Of a stretch of 64,000 bases of DNA, positions 32,690 through 45,000 are shown piece by piece. The position numbers and the translations under genes were made by a program. Positions within the stretch are counted from its first letter, which is position 1; each line of letters opens with the position of its first letter. Source of the stretch: Thelephora terrestris (Eukaryota > Basidiomycota > Agaricomycetes > Thelephorales > Thelephoraceae); assembly GCA_015956445.1 (NCBI GenBank), contig WIUZ02000001.1, forward strand, positions 3,534,001 through 3,598,000, given 5' to 3'. The notes below the pieces were generated by a model, which was not told where the DNA came from, did not search any database, and saw nothing but the letters and a program-made list of their open reading frames with translations.

Positions 32690-35456
32690 TCACTGCTCAG
32701 GGAAGAACCCAAGGACGCCATCCTGGTCCTCGGCGGTCGCATTACCCTGCATCTCTTCCTGCCAATTCCTCAGCCTGATTCTCATCAACTCTTCCATAAA
32801 GATCGTCGCGTCCTGCTGACCGTCCTTCATGAGCACCTTGATCGTCTTGAACCACTCCTTCATAAGGCGAAACTTTTCATCCCCTTTCAGCGGGGATGGA
32901 AGCCCAAACGGCGGGAACCCCTTGACAAACGCAATCAAGGACACCCGAGCGATCCAGTAAAACGGCATGGAGTCGTACAAGAACGGGACCTGGTTCTGTT
33001 CCTTGTACTCCATCACATCGGGACAGAGCTTCCAAGATTTCAACCACATCTCCGACACATTCTGGATATAGCTGACCCTGTCCCTGACTTCCTTACAGCT
33101 GGCGAGAACTTGTGCCATATCGATGGGGGCGTTGACATGGGTTGAATTGGCCTTCGGGACGCCGAGAAGGTGAGCCTTGACAATGATGGCATGGGTCACT
33201 ACAAAATGCGCGAATGGGCTGACGTGGAAATTGACACGGTCATTCGTGAACATGCGGTGACAATCGCCCATAGTGCGTCCCCTCAGGCGATCGATGCGAG
33301 TGCCATACGGGGAAGGTTTATTGAGAGACTCGAGCCAGTCCTTGGAAGTTTTCGCGTTCCAAAGGGAGTCCTCGGAAGGAAGGGGGACATAGAATTCCGA
33401 AATCAAGAGTTTTGGCTATGATCTCCATCAGCCGAAGTCCAAAAAACAAATACAAGCATACTGACTTTGGCTGCAAAGTAGATGCAGTGCGAGCAGTCAT
33501 GGAGAAACGCCAAGCAAAGCGCTCTAACATCGCGGGTTTCAGGGGTGCCTCGGGCAAAATGGACGAGCACGCACCTTTTGCCCATCTCAATTACCGCCCA
33601 ATCCTTCCAGGCTTTATCAATCGCACCATCGGACACATTATCAATGTCCGGTATTTTCCAAGCTGCAATTTCTGACATGATCCCGCTTCTCCTTATCATC
33701 TGTGTTAATGCATGCGTTAGCGCGATTGCCCGGAAAAATACGCGAGAACCTACATTGACTAGCATTGAATGGTACAACATGGCAATCGAGCGTTGTTCCG
33801 CGTGCTGATGAAACAGACCTAACGTCTGTAGCAAAGTAACAGCCAAGATCGTGTATATCCGGTCGCTCAGAGTAGCAGTTTCTTTCGCCTGTGGATGCGG
33901 AGGTGAGAGGTTATCCCGGAAGCAGCGCTGTCTGCACGTACAAATTGGGCCACCAAAGGGTCCCGCGCCTGGGTCAAAGTCGAAGCAATGAAGGTGTTCG
34001 CTACGCTTGTCTTTGCGTAGAGAGCACCACAGGCCTGCATAGCCCCAACGAGAAGGTGTGGTATCCGATTCACATTCGAGCTGTACGGATGGAACACCGG
34101 TATTTGCTTCACAAATGAAGAGAAAAATAGCACAACTACCGAGCGTCCCTGCTTAGCGCACCAGTTTCAATGAGAGGTATGTCGAGAAAGAGGCGTACGA
34201 TAACACTGTAACTCCGCCTCGGATGGACCGCTAACCATGACTGAGTGGAGTTTTGCCTGGAAATCCAACGCGTCAAAGAAGTCGCCACTCATGGCCTGGG
34301 CATACAGAGTCTGATCCATCATAGGATCTGCAACCAACGAGGAGATGATTTTGTCGATGTCTGGGGTGACTTGGAAGGGATGTGCAAGGAAAGGATCTGA
34401 TGGATTGCCAAACGGGACCCCAATATCAGGTAGCGCAGGCGGCAACCGCCCCTGGCCGACTGCACTCGTGAAAATGTTATTCAGGAATTGGTTGAAGAAA
34501 TCTCCGCTCCGTTGTTGGCCGGCTGGGAGGGTCAGGAGAGGTGAACCTTCTGAATGAGCATAATTAAACATCGACACGTCGTTTACAAAGTCGTCCGTAA
34601 TGGCTCGAACGGAGCCTGGGTCAAGACCGGATGAATCGCTGGAACGAGGGTACCTTTAGCCCGTTGGTTGACAGCACGTCAAGAAAGCGGCTCACTCGGA
34701 AGGGGACGCGTGAGGCTGCAAAAATGTCGGTGTTGAATGAGTGGTTTGTGTCGTCGGGGTCGGAGGGGGATTGCGGTTGCTGACGATATCTTCGATATAG
34801 ACGCATTCCTTTCCACGAGCGCTACACCGAGAGCATGGACGCTCAGTGTCACATCTTTGTTTCGCCTCAGCACACGCACGACACGACTTTCTCCTCGACC
34901 GATTCCCAGACCTGTCAGGATGAAATCAAAACCATGACGTTAGCGAGGTCGAGGGGGGAGGCGTTCAGAAAGGTAGGAGAGGCGTACGAATCACAGCTGC
35001 GCAGGTGCCTGGTGAGGAGATCCTTCCGCGTGAACTGGGCGCCGCATTTCTGTGGTTTCTTATCAGACAAGGCGAATTGGCACGAAGTGGTCGACGAACG
35101 TCACAACGGTGTTGTCTCTCTCCGAGATCTAGAAGAATTCATCGTCAGGGTACTGAATACCACGATAGCCAAGCAACTCTGGGCACATACGCGTCTTCAG
35201 GTGACGATTAAGGTGCGTACTCCTATAAACGAGGGGTCCCGATGATTGACAATTAGGCCAACAATCGATAACGCCAAGACACGGATCCAAGGGTGGCCCA
35301 CCTGGTGAACTTTGCGGGACAATGCGGGCATAACTTATCCTGAGGGATGGTGGGGATGTTGCCTCCATGTAGCCGCATCTTCGACGGTGCCGGGATATTA
35401 CTAAAGTCAAATTCTCCACTGGGGAAATGAGGGAGTTTAGAGGGACCGGATTCCAT
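32690..35456 (-). CDS. Transcription factor with two C2H2 fingers plus a Zn2Cys6 cluster
   Basis: Nuclear DNA-binding regulator. Start MESGPSKLPHFPSGEFDFSN at 35456. Spliced exons give the first C2H2 finger CPHCPAKFTRSTHLNRHLKTH, a linker GERQHRC and a second finger RCDKCGAQFTRKDLLTRHLRSC whose last ligand is Cys. A Zn(II)2Cys6 cluster follows at about 34830-34900 (CRACAEAKQRC...CSRCSARGKEC, spacing CX2CX6CX5CX2CX6C). The C-terminal 500 residues carry the fungal-specific regulatory region (SVRAITDDFVNDV, IPHLLVGAMQACGALY, AIALTHALTQMIRR, LHDCSHCIYFA, SEDSLWNAKTSKDWLESL). About ten exons, stop at 32690. Target genes are unknown. The GH45 gene lies directly downstream. Confidence 0.87.
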
Positions 35457-36429
35457 GGCTCTCGGTGGTGGAGTGGGGGCTATGTGGGTAGAGCAGACTT
35501 TTATATATGCAGAGAGCGGAGACGCGGTCGCCGAGGTGTGAGGCGGGGAACCTTTATTGCAAGACGTCCGATCGAAAGTATGACATCCCACGGTCACACC
35601 TCCCTAATCCGGAGCCGATCAGATCCGGACGAGTCAAGGTCTTGCCGAGTCCCGACTTCCCAAAACCCGGCTTGCGTATGCCCCCGGCGCACTGCGGAGA
35701 ATAGGATGTGGGTAATTGGGTGATGCACCCACTCGTCCTCATGTTTGGGATTGGTTGGGCGGAATCAAACCTCGGAGGCTGTGCCTGCGGTCCAGAGAGT
35801 TAATCATTCGAGCTTTGCTAGACACTCAGGAGTCACGTCTGACGATGTTTGCATACATACGTTGATCAAATACTGCGTAGGAATACATTGGCTACGACTG
35901 CGCGAGCCACACACAAGATGGCGACAGCCAACTTGAAGGAAAGTCACAGGTGGGAGCAAAAGAGCGATCTAAACAACAAATAAATAACGAGCGACAACAG
36001 GAAGAAATGCCCGGCTCATAAGAGGGGTCGCAGGGCTACTTGTAATGATACATACATGCACAAGTTTGATGATGACAAAATGATCCAAAGTAACCCTTGG
36101 CCCCGCGGTGGGGAGGAAAAGAGAAGGTGTTAAACAGCAGAACGAGCTGCATACACACACTGGCGATATATAGACGAATGCGCACAAGAGCGCGATGATA
36201 ACAGAACAGCCGTTTGTGGTAATATCAATAACCAATACACAAAAAATGACAGGAGACCGCAGAAACGGGGATGAGGAAAGGCACTGGGGAAATAGGAGAA
36301 CACGCGAGAAAGGAAGAGGAGTGGTGTGAACTGCCATCCGTTACGTCTGGCATCGATGCGAGTGTTTATATGAAAGTGTAGTGGGTGGTGAGAGGCGAGA
36401 GGAGATGGTCGAGTGGACGCGGCTGATGG
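35457..36429. other. Spacer with transcription factor promoter and 3' UTR of the ankyrin gene
   Basis: About 970 bp. It holds a TATA box for the minus-strand transcription factor (see separate entry). The part from 35950 to 36400 is purine-rich on the plus strand and probably the 3' UTR of the ankyrin-repeat gene. No gene is supported. Confidence 0.4.
35499..35508 (-). promoter_or_regulatory. TATA box of the transcription factor gene
   Basis: On the minus strand the sequence reads ATATATAAAA, 42-52 bp upstream of the ATG at 35456. Such a short distance suggests a short 5' UTR. Confidence 0.5.
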
Positions 36430-39352
36430 TCATCTCTTGCCTTTGATCGAGTCCACCAGGTTCTTGATCCCCCCAAACCGCGATTTGTTGTTACTGGGAC
36501 GAGGACCAGGGTTTGAAGGTGGGAGTTCCGCAGGAGAGAAGCCCATTTTTGCGAGCTTGTTGGCGCGAGAGATCTGTTGCGATCGATCTCGTTGCTGCAC
36601 TTTCGGCAACATGCTGTCCGCATCGTCCAGAGCTGTTGAAACAACCCGAGAATATGTCGATTCCTGGAAGGACCGTCTGCTCTGGGCATGCAGATCTGGG
36701 GAAGAAGTAGCGTAGGGGTTGGTGGATACAGGGGCGGTGTAAGGAGCATCGTGGTAGACCAGCGGGGACGAGGGCCGCGAGGGATCTGGGGTAGGTGAAG
36801 TCTCCACGATAGCAACCGTCGATGGGGAACCCTGATTCTCCCGAACCCCAGAGTCGTCGAGTGTGAGGTGGATGTCCCTCACTCTATCTGCGAATGGGGA
36901 ACCACCGTTAATGAAAATCATAGCTCCATCGCAAGGGCCGAAACGCACCGAATGATTGTGGGGCTTCATCTCCAGCGGTATGTGGCCGTCGGGATTTCCG
37001 TTTCCTTTGAGATTGCCCTTCCAAGCTAAACTGCCTTTCTAACCCACTTTCCCTCGAACTCGACGAGCGAGATGATCGTAGAGCAGGGGAGGTCAAGCTT
37101 TTGGTTGGAGACTTCATGATCTCCGTGGCTTTCCTATCTTCCTCCTCCTTCTTTAACCTTCTCTCAAGCTCGAGTGTTTCTCCGTAGATAGCCAATTTCG
37201 CGCTGAGTGGTGATCTACCGGAGCTCAGCGCCGCCGAAGATAAGGGCATCTCCTCGTCCATCTCGAGGATACTTCTTTGCGTCCGTTGTACGAGAGCCTC
37301 AGCCTGAGCATGCGAAGAAATTGTGCTGATATCTATATCAATTGGTGTGTTGTTGCGCTTGGCTGTCAGGGAACCTTCAGAAGAGACGGGCAACGGTGAG
37401 TTGTTCAATGCAGGGGTGGGCACGGTGACACTAGCGCTTGTGCTCGTCGTGCTAGAGCTCAACGCTGGGTTATCCACGCTAACATCTGTGCTGACGCTGC
37501 TGATGGAGTGGCCCCTGAGCCTAACATCACCCGTTCCAGTTGGCTTGAGGTTTGAGGTCGCCGAGTGTGGTTCCTCGTCTGGGGGCGGATTGCTGATGCT
37601 GAATGGGAAGTCGTTGCCCCTGGAAACCTCCGCACCTCGAGATAAGGATGATGTGGAGGAGTTGACACCCTGATCGGCGCTACGACATTCGGATTTCAGT
37701 TCTCCTAATCGGTCCAATCTCCCATGTGGTCGGGCGCCATCCCCATCCTTTGGTACATCTACATCTTGCATATCAGGGAATCGAGTGTTTGTCGGCGGAG
37801 CGGACTCGGGAGTGTCTCGTCCCGAGGCATTACGAGTGGTAGGGTCAATTCCACGCAGAGAATTGATACTGCTACTACCATTCAGTTGGAGCCCACGTCT
37901 TGGACTGGATGTCCTCCTAGAGAAAAAACCCGGCGCCGAAGAATTGGAGTCGAACCTGAGCGCGCGAGATGTGGGGCGCTGACCAATGGAAGAAGATCTG
38001 CTGTGGCCACGTAGAATACCTGGTGGAACTGGGCTGTTCGAGGGAGACCCATCCAAGGGAGATTCGTCGAAGTCTTCCAGCAACAGCTGGTTGTGAATTT
38101 CTGTAGCCATCAACGGTTTGTCTGCAGCATCGCTTCCAAACCTCGATTTGAACCTCGGTGGAGCCGGTTCTCCCAGAGGGGAATCGAGAGAGGTATTCCG
38201 GTTGTGTTTGTCAAAGGAACTCGGGGAGATAGATAATGAAGGACGGGATTGGGAATCGGACTCAACAAGGGAAACTTGACTTTGTTTTCGAAGGAGATTG
38301 CGAAGGGAATACTTGGAAGACGTCCTGCCAGCACCAAGGCTTCGCTGTTGTTGGGTTGGTCCCTCAGCGCCGTTGCCGGCTGATCGGGGCCTACGCGAAC
38401 TAGTACCAGTTGAATGCTTTCGGACGGGAAGTGAAGGTCTCCGTGTCTTCTGATAGGCATCATCGCCAGTATCCGGTTCATATTCGTTGACGGGGGAGTT
38501 CGATGGGGATGTAGTTGAGGAGTGAGCGGGCGGAGGGGTAAGAACGAGAGGAGTCGAAGAATGGGTTCTGAAAAGGCTTAGTGCATTGTCGATGGAGCGT
38601 TTTACGTGGAGGTGTCTTCTCGAACATGTATCCGACGTGGAAGGCGAAAGACCGTCATAAAGATACTCGGCGCGGTTCTTGAGATCTTGATCCTTTTGTT
38701 CAATCCATCGCCGAATGGTTTCTGCGCAGTTTGCGTGGTCGTTCTCTCGGGCGACGGCCTCTGGGGTGACGCCATGTTTGTCGGCTCGGTCAGGATGGGC
38801 ACCATGCTGAAGTAGGATGGTTACGATATTGATGTGACCGTTTGCGCAAGCGAAATGAAGGGGTGTGGAACCGGACGTTCCGACGATCGGTGCGGAGGTG
38901 TCCCTGTTCTTGTCGCTGGTATAGCGGAGGGGTAGCCTTGATGTACGTGGTCGTGTAGATATGAAAATTTGCAATTGAGGAAGCGAGATGAAGGAGAGAT
39001 AGTGAGAAGGGGTGCCGTACAAGAAAATGAAGAGACACACCTCGGGGCGTTAACATCTGCACCGTTGTCTATCAGCAAGTTGACGACCTGTTCATCGCCA
39101 CCTGAGCATGCAACGTGTATGGGTAGGACCCCGTGGAGGACGGAATTGATTGGTTGTCCGTTGGCGAGAGCGTATCTGACGAGACCATAGTCTCCCGAGG
39201 CGGCCGCGGAATGTAACCCCAGATTCGTGACTGAGGTGTGGGGGAAGAGCGTTAAACCAAGGGTGTGATGATTTAGAGAGGAACTTACACTCTGTGGTTA
39301 CATTAAACTTTGCCTCTGCAGCGACTTGCTTGAACCTTGAGATACCGGGCAT
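36430..39352 (-). CDS. Ankyrin-repeat protein with long disordered tail
   Basis: The likely start is ATG at 39352 (MPGISRFKQVAAEAKFNVTTE); the longer frame upstream begins with TTG. After an intron come ankyrin repeats (LHSAAASGDYGLVRYALANGQPINS, GVLPIHVACSGGDEQVVNLLIDNGADVNA, GSTPLHFACANGHINIVTILLQHGAHPDRADKHGVTPEAVARE). A very long Ser/Pro/Arg-rich region follows, with short coiled-coil parts (LAIYGETLELERRLKKEEEDRK). The last exon begins DRVRDIHLTLDDSG and ends NLVDSIKGKR at 36430. About 900 residues. The disordered part has many RRxS/SP sites, so phosphorylation control is likely. The role is unknown. Confidence 0.85.
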
Positions 39353-40574
39353 CGAGAGAGGCGGAGGCAAAAGGTCGAGCGGAAGAGGACGCTATGAGTG
39401 GATACCCCTTGTGGCGATGAAGATCGGTTAAGTTGAGAAGCGAACCGGGCTGTTGACCCGCGCTTTGTAGCCAGTGGAGAGCGAGGAAACCTCCAGAGCT
39501 GACAACTTGTAGACACAGCCTGTACGCTGGGGGAACGGAGACCGTTAAAGACGTAACGGTACCTTCGGGGCGGGGGAGGGGGATAAGGAGTATGAAGAAT
39601 GCGAACTGCAGACAAAAACGAGCGGGAATAAGCGTAGGTGTTACATAAGCATACCATATCAGGTAACCCCCTCATTCTCAGAATCATTCTGAGGTGCTGA
39701 ACCGATTGAGGTCCCGACGGAAGAAAATTGGGATTCAAGTGAAGGCCCCGTTAAGGTTTGGGATGTCAGTTGTAAGTCAACAGAGCAAAGGCCCGAACGC
39801 CACAGGTACGGCGCACCGGAGGTGAGATGCTTACGAACTTATTATGAAAACCATCCAAATAGACTCACTGCTCTTGACTACGAACAATTTGACGAGTTTC
39901 ACGCACGTAACGAGTTGAATGGTCTCCCAGGGTCTGCCTCTCTTACCATTCCATCACCGAGGCGGATGGTAGGGCCATCACATCGGAAATACGTTTGCAT
40001 GGCTCCCCTAGCCAACTATCGACAAACGGCGTCATTTGCAAGGCTAAGGTACACAGCCGAGAGAGCATCCCGCCATCCACCCAGTACGCGGGAGGACAAG
40101 CTTAAATGGGATCCCTGTAAAGCGCTCACACGTCTTCAGTCCAAGATCTTCCAGCAGTGTCCGCTAAGAGAGAGATGTATTGGCGGGGTCATCGATTCAT
40201 CTCCGAAGGGTTCCACTTCCTTCAATTGATAGCGCCACCGATAATGAAGGTCTACCTGTTGATGACCTTGTTGCTACTCACACTGACGGGTGACAGCTGA
40301 CCTGGCAGATTCATCACTGCGCTTCTGCAGGAAAAATAATGCGCCTACGTGAGCAGGGCACATTGACCACATGCCGCGTTCGCATCGGCAAGAAAGGGGG
40401 CTGTCTGACGACAAGGGAACACCATTCGATCGACTGGACGAGTCAGCGGATCATTCGTCGCTAGCACGTCCCTGACGGGGTCTGTCGCACTATTTGTGCC
40501 ATATATCTAGGCTCCGCAGATTAGCTAACAGAGTTGCATCACCTCTCTCACCAAGGCCCCCACCAAACCCTGCC
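39353..40574. other. Divergent promoter region, no supported gene
   Basis: About 1.2 kb between the ankyrin gene start (-) and the G-alpha start (+). A plus-strand ORF of 135 codons (39822-40229) shows no motif, and its composition does not look like the flanking genes. I see no repeat or RNA gene. Confidence 0.35.
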
Positions 40575-42587
40575 ATGTCCGTCATACCCTCTCCAAACCC
40601 GTTCATACATAACTTCCTCCCCCGAGAAGACGAACCTCCACATGAGAGGGCCCTCCGAGAGCAGGAGGAAGCGCGCGCCAAGGCCGTGAGCGACGCAATC
40701 GACGAACAGATCAGGCAAGACAAGGTCGCTTTTAAAAAGTACCAGAAGGCTATCAAGCTTCTCCTGCTCGGGCAGAGCGAAAGTGGTCAGTTGGCGAGTG
40801 TACAAGACCCAGCCCGTCGCTAATCCCCATCTGCCACACCCGCGCAGGAAAATCCACAACGATCAAAAGTACACACTTTTCTCGGAGCTCCCCTCACCTT
40901 GTTCTGACTGAACCGCCAATAAGACTTTCAGCTCAAGTATGCATACAAAGAGTGGGTCCAAGAGCGGGGTTCGTGGAAGACTGTCATGTGTGTACGAGTC
41001 CAACTTCTACGTGTTTCGTGCTCAAATGTCGCCCCCAGCCACCTGAACCTCATCCGATCAGTCACGACGGTCCTCGAAATCATGGATAGTGTAATGAAAG
41101 AACAGCAGGACCGACCACGACCTCAGCAGCGGTCACTCTCCCCGTCTCGATCCTTCCAACGAGCTGCCGCTACAGCCACGTTCTCATCATCTGAAGAAAC
41201 CGGAAATTTAGATGAGCCCTCGCAAGATGTCGTTTACGACTTCTCGGACAAGCACAAGGTGCTACAGTTGCGACTTCAACCTTTGAGTCGCGTTCAGAGA
41301 GACCTCGAGAAATACCTTGGCTCCGCGGCCCTCGAGCCTGACCAGGTTCCGACTACGGATAATATCACATTCCCCGGTTCAGAGGGTGGGATCCCCAGAC
41401 GCAATGCGGAGTTTTCCGTTTCAGTAAACAGCTCCTGGAAGGCCCGTTTGTTGGGAAAGGAGGACTCTAAAAAATCCGCTGACAAAAAGCACGCTCAGGG
41501 TCTTCACGACGCCACGGAGATCCTCTACCGTTGCGGGCCCGACATTAAACAGCTCTGGACAGATGATGTCGTCCAGCAGGTGTTAACAGAGACGGAAGCT
41601 CAATTGAAGCACTCTTCTGGATTGTGAGTTCGCGAAGGTCCGCGTAACTTTCGTTTCAGGCTAACTCAGAGTTCCCAGCTTCATGGACGATGTCGATCGG
41701 ATTGTTGCGAGGGATTATGAGCCCTCGGATCAAGACGTTGTCAAGGCACGGCTCCGGACGGTTGGTGTTCAGGAGTACCACCTCAGCATCCCGGGAAGTG
41801 AGTGCTCGACATCCGATGTTGGGATGGCACATTGCCTGACTACTTGCCAGGCACCGGCCACCACGACTGGATCTTATATGACGTTGGCGGTTCCAGGGCA
41901 TCTGTGGGTTGTATTCCGCTCTTTGATTTCGGTTTATCTGATATGGGTAACCCGGGCCGGTTATAGCGAACCATCTGGGGCTCTTACTTTGACAATATCA
42001 ATTCCATCATCTTCTTAGCTCCGACGAGCTGCTTCGACCAACGACTGGCAGAAGATTCGAAGGTGAATCGGCTCGAGGACAGCTTGGTCATTTGGAAACA
42101 CATTTGCGGCTCAAAACTCCTAGAAAACATCCAACTGATCCTGTAAGTGAACCGCAGCGTCTAGCGTCCACTTCTCATCAATCGCTTTCGGCCCGCACCC
42201 AGTTTCCTGAACAAGATCGATCTGTTGAAGGAAAAGCTGGAGTCTGGAGTCCGCTTTGACAAACACATCGTCAACTACGGAAAGCATCCAAACGATCTTC
42301 CTTCTGTAACTGCTTGTGAGAATCTCCAAGCGTTCGCACCCCTCTCGTACTGACCCGGAACACGTCACAGTCCTGAAGCACCAGTTCAAGACGATTCTCC
42401 GGAACTCCAAGATTCAGCGAGTCTTCTATTGCTACCTAACATCAGCCGCCGTGCGTCGTGATCTCTACGGCTTCCGAACTCACTCTGAACTCCGTACGAA
42501 TAGGACACGAAAGCGATGGCTACAACGCTGGCCACAATTTACGACGGAGTCATCCGCAACGCACTCGACCGCGCCCAGTTCCTGTGA
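40575..42587 (+). CDS. Atypical heterotrimeric G-protein alpha subunit
   Basis: GTP-binding switch protein. Starts MSVIPSPNPFIHNFLPRED at 40575, with no N-terminal MGxxxS myristoylation motif. Spliced motifs: P-loop LLLLGQSESGKSTTIK, a helical domain with a long Ser/Arg-rich insert (RPRPQQRSLSPSRSFQRAA), switch I VKARLRTVGV with the arginine finger, switch II YDVGGSRAS, then FLAPTSCFDQRLAED, FLNKIDLL (guanine-binding NKxD), VFYCYLTSAADTKAM (in place of TCAxDT) and the C-terminus IYDGVIRNALDRAQFL. The catalytic Gln of the usual DVGGQR is Ser here, so GTP hydrolysis is expected to be slow or altered. Stop TGA at 42585-42587. This looks like a mushroom-type expanded G-alpha class. Confidence 0.9.
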
Positions 42588-43824
42588 CCACTCTTTCCGT
42601 GCTCCCCCTATTTATTTTCGCATCTATTCTCGGTAATGTAATCCCGGTGTCTGTACATGTTGTTTATTTTGAACCCCCTACATGGTCCTCTTAAGTTTTT
42701 GGCTTCCGCCCCCTCCTCGAGCACTCCTTGCGGTGGGTGGTACCAGCGTGTTCTCCATTGTTATGACTTTTGCTTCGTCTTAGTCTTACCGGACCGTTCT
42801 CCAGCTATATCTTTGATACTCTCCCAAACGGTGCGCAGCCGCTTGCACAGGGGCCGCCTCGACGCCCCATCATTCCAAACTTGTTATCTTCTCGATTTCC
42901 TCCACGTTCGTCCCTACGAAGTATTTTTAGATAGATAGGCATTGTGCTCATATCTCCGGAAGTCATACGTGGGCTAAGCATCATGCATCAAGTTTGGAGG
43001 TTACCTACTAGCCGTACGTGTTCGCGTTTGAGCACGAGGCGTAGATGAGGCCATGCGTCGGTCGACGTTTTGATTCTTTGTTCAATGATACATCTATTGA
43101 ATTCTGAGGAGTTCACTGTTAAATAGAGGCGCGAGGCCCGGCTTCGCACAGACAGGTTGTCAGCTTGAACAGCCGTCCGCAGCACCATGATGGATGGCAC
43201 ATATCAGAAGTCCGCACAAACGGACCCTGAGGCTTTCAAATGGAGGAGATGTGAGGATCACGAGCAACTCACTTGGTCTCATGCTCATGCCGATCCCTCT
43301 CTTGGCTGCTTGAAAATCCGTCCGATCTGTTCGGACCGCCCCGGTTTGTCGTCAATGTGACATGTTGGAAAGTCAGCGCTTCAGCTTGAGCGTCCAACTT
43401 CACGTTCGGTGTTCAACGTTGCGAGGAGAGACGAAGACTCGTTACATTCTTGAAACGATGTGGGGCGATCACACATCGAGATGTGCACAATTCAGTGTCA
43501 GACTAAACGGGACCCAGGGAATTTATTCCGTGTTGGAAAGAGGGAAACCCTACTTCCACGTGGGCGCTTAGATGCGGCCCGGACGCGGACGGCGCCCGGT
43601 TGCTGAGGGACCGGATCAGCGTACAACGTTTATCTTGGCGACGTGGCGTCCTGTCTGCTTCCGAGCGTCAGTCACCAGACTCCCTGATGTATTAGTTTAG
43701 TGATACTGGTACGTGATACAACAAAACCAACAATTAGAATTTACGGCAAAGTAGGCGTGGGCGTTGTGAACGTGAACCCCATGTAGAACTCGAGGGTGGT
43801 TCGTCAAGGTCTTCGAGGAAGGGA
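42588..43824. other. Convergent spacer, no supported gene
   Basis: About 1.24 kb between the G-alpha stop and the DUF6593-like stop. It should hold two 3' UTRs. Small ORFs at 42988-43200 (-) and 43362-43571 (+) carry no recognisable motif. I see no RNA gene or repeat. Confidence 0.35.
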
Positions 43825-44625
43825 CTACTTCTTCCCATCTCCGAATTTCCAATACTGAGAATTCGAACCTTCAGTGGAGCTTCTCGAGAAACAACTTGTC
43901 ACAATGAAGACTTACGTCAATTTGTTCCATATTTGCTGCGAGATCCCGCGAGAGATACCTGAGCGCAAAGATAGCAGAGAGGATGCACGTCTCCTCCAGA
44001 GTAGTTGTGGGTGACTCAGCGAGCTCCCGGTAGAGCTCTAGAACCCTGCCCTCAATTACACGTCCACAGACCACTGACGAGCCGCGGGACTTTGAGAAGA
44101 GCTATACAAAGAGCCTCAGGCTATGCCATGAGCGAATCATATCGCAAGGAAGACCCACCGAAAGATTTAGGAGCACGTCTGGGCCTGTATTTGGATCGTG
44201 CTCTTCTCTCGTCCATGCGTAGGAGATACCTCGATCTTCGAAGGTAGAATATTCCCTGAAGTTCGACGGTCTGCTGAGACCGCTCGCTCAAGTAGAATTC
44301 AAGTGTATTACCTGCCCACTTTGAAGAACGCGGATATAGGTCGCTTGATGACAGGAGGGGGTCCAGCCTGACGAGGTTCAACCCAGTGTATTTCATCCCT
44401 CTTGTACGTGTTCCATCGGAAGACTATGACTGGCAGCCCTCTAGAGTCCGAGACTGTAGTGGCCTTGTTCGCTGAATGGGGCGTTGATCTCGAAGTAGAA
44501 ACGATGTAACGATAAGTTGGTTCGCCCTCAGCGTAGAGCGTGGTTTCTCGAACGTCGGACGATGAGAAATGTAGCCTCAGGACAGGAGATGTCAGCTGCC
44601 GCAGGACGAACGTCGAGGGGGTCAT
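43825..44625 (-). CDS. DUF6593-like protein
   Basis: Starts MTPSTFVLRQLTSPVLRLHF at 44625. The first exon includes SDVRETTLYAEGEPTYRYIVSTS and VIVFRWNTYKRDEIHWVEPR. After an intron (acceptor before CAGACC) it continues NFREYSTFEDRGISYAWTRE, then VCGRVIEGRVLELYRELAES and TCILSAIFALRYLSRDLA, and ends EQIDYWKFGDGKK with TAG at 43825-43827. The pattern of a beta-rich start, a short Y-x-W strand and a C-terminal helix is the one I know from mushroom DUF6593 proteins, which are abundant and uncharacterised. Four exons and about 210 residues. No signal peptide or TM helix. Naming by domain is an inference. Confidence 0.65.
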
Positions 44626-45000
44626 CGCCGAAAGCAGGGAGGGGAATATGGGGACATCGAGATCGAGAGTGATGAGTTTTATAAAGGTCACAGGAAAGCA
44701 TCGCAATGGCTTCGATCTCCCCTTCTGATTTGCCACGCGGCAAGACATCGCCCGCAGCGACCACAGTGAGTTCTGTTTGCCTTCTTCTTCTGGGATGAAA
44801 TTCTTCAAATTCCCAAAAAAATCATGAGACGAACCAGACTGTGATTGGACGTTCTACTCGAGATTGCTGATTCTTCTGTTTCTCCCGGAGTTCCATATCT
44901 GTTGCTGATCAGTAGTCAAAACATCTTCTGAGACCTAGAACTCGAACATCCGATAGACGGTGGATGCGGCAGTTGGACCCTCTGAGACAAGTCATAGAAC
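44626..45000. promoter_or_regulatory. Divergent promoter between the DUF6593-like and nucleoside hydrolase genes
   Basis: A 375-bp spacer between two start codons on opposite strands. No TATA box is clear. Confidence 0.35.

Noticed and set aside
39822-40229. Plus-strand ORF of 135 codons
   Set aside because: No recognised motif, no exon partner and unusual composition; not enough to call a gene.
43855-43880. Possible tRNA B-box-like sequence (GGTTCGAATTC, minus strand)
   Set aside because: It falls in the last intron of the DUF6593-like gene, and no cloverleaf can be drawn around it.
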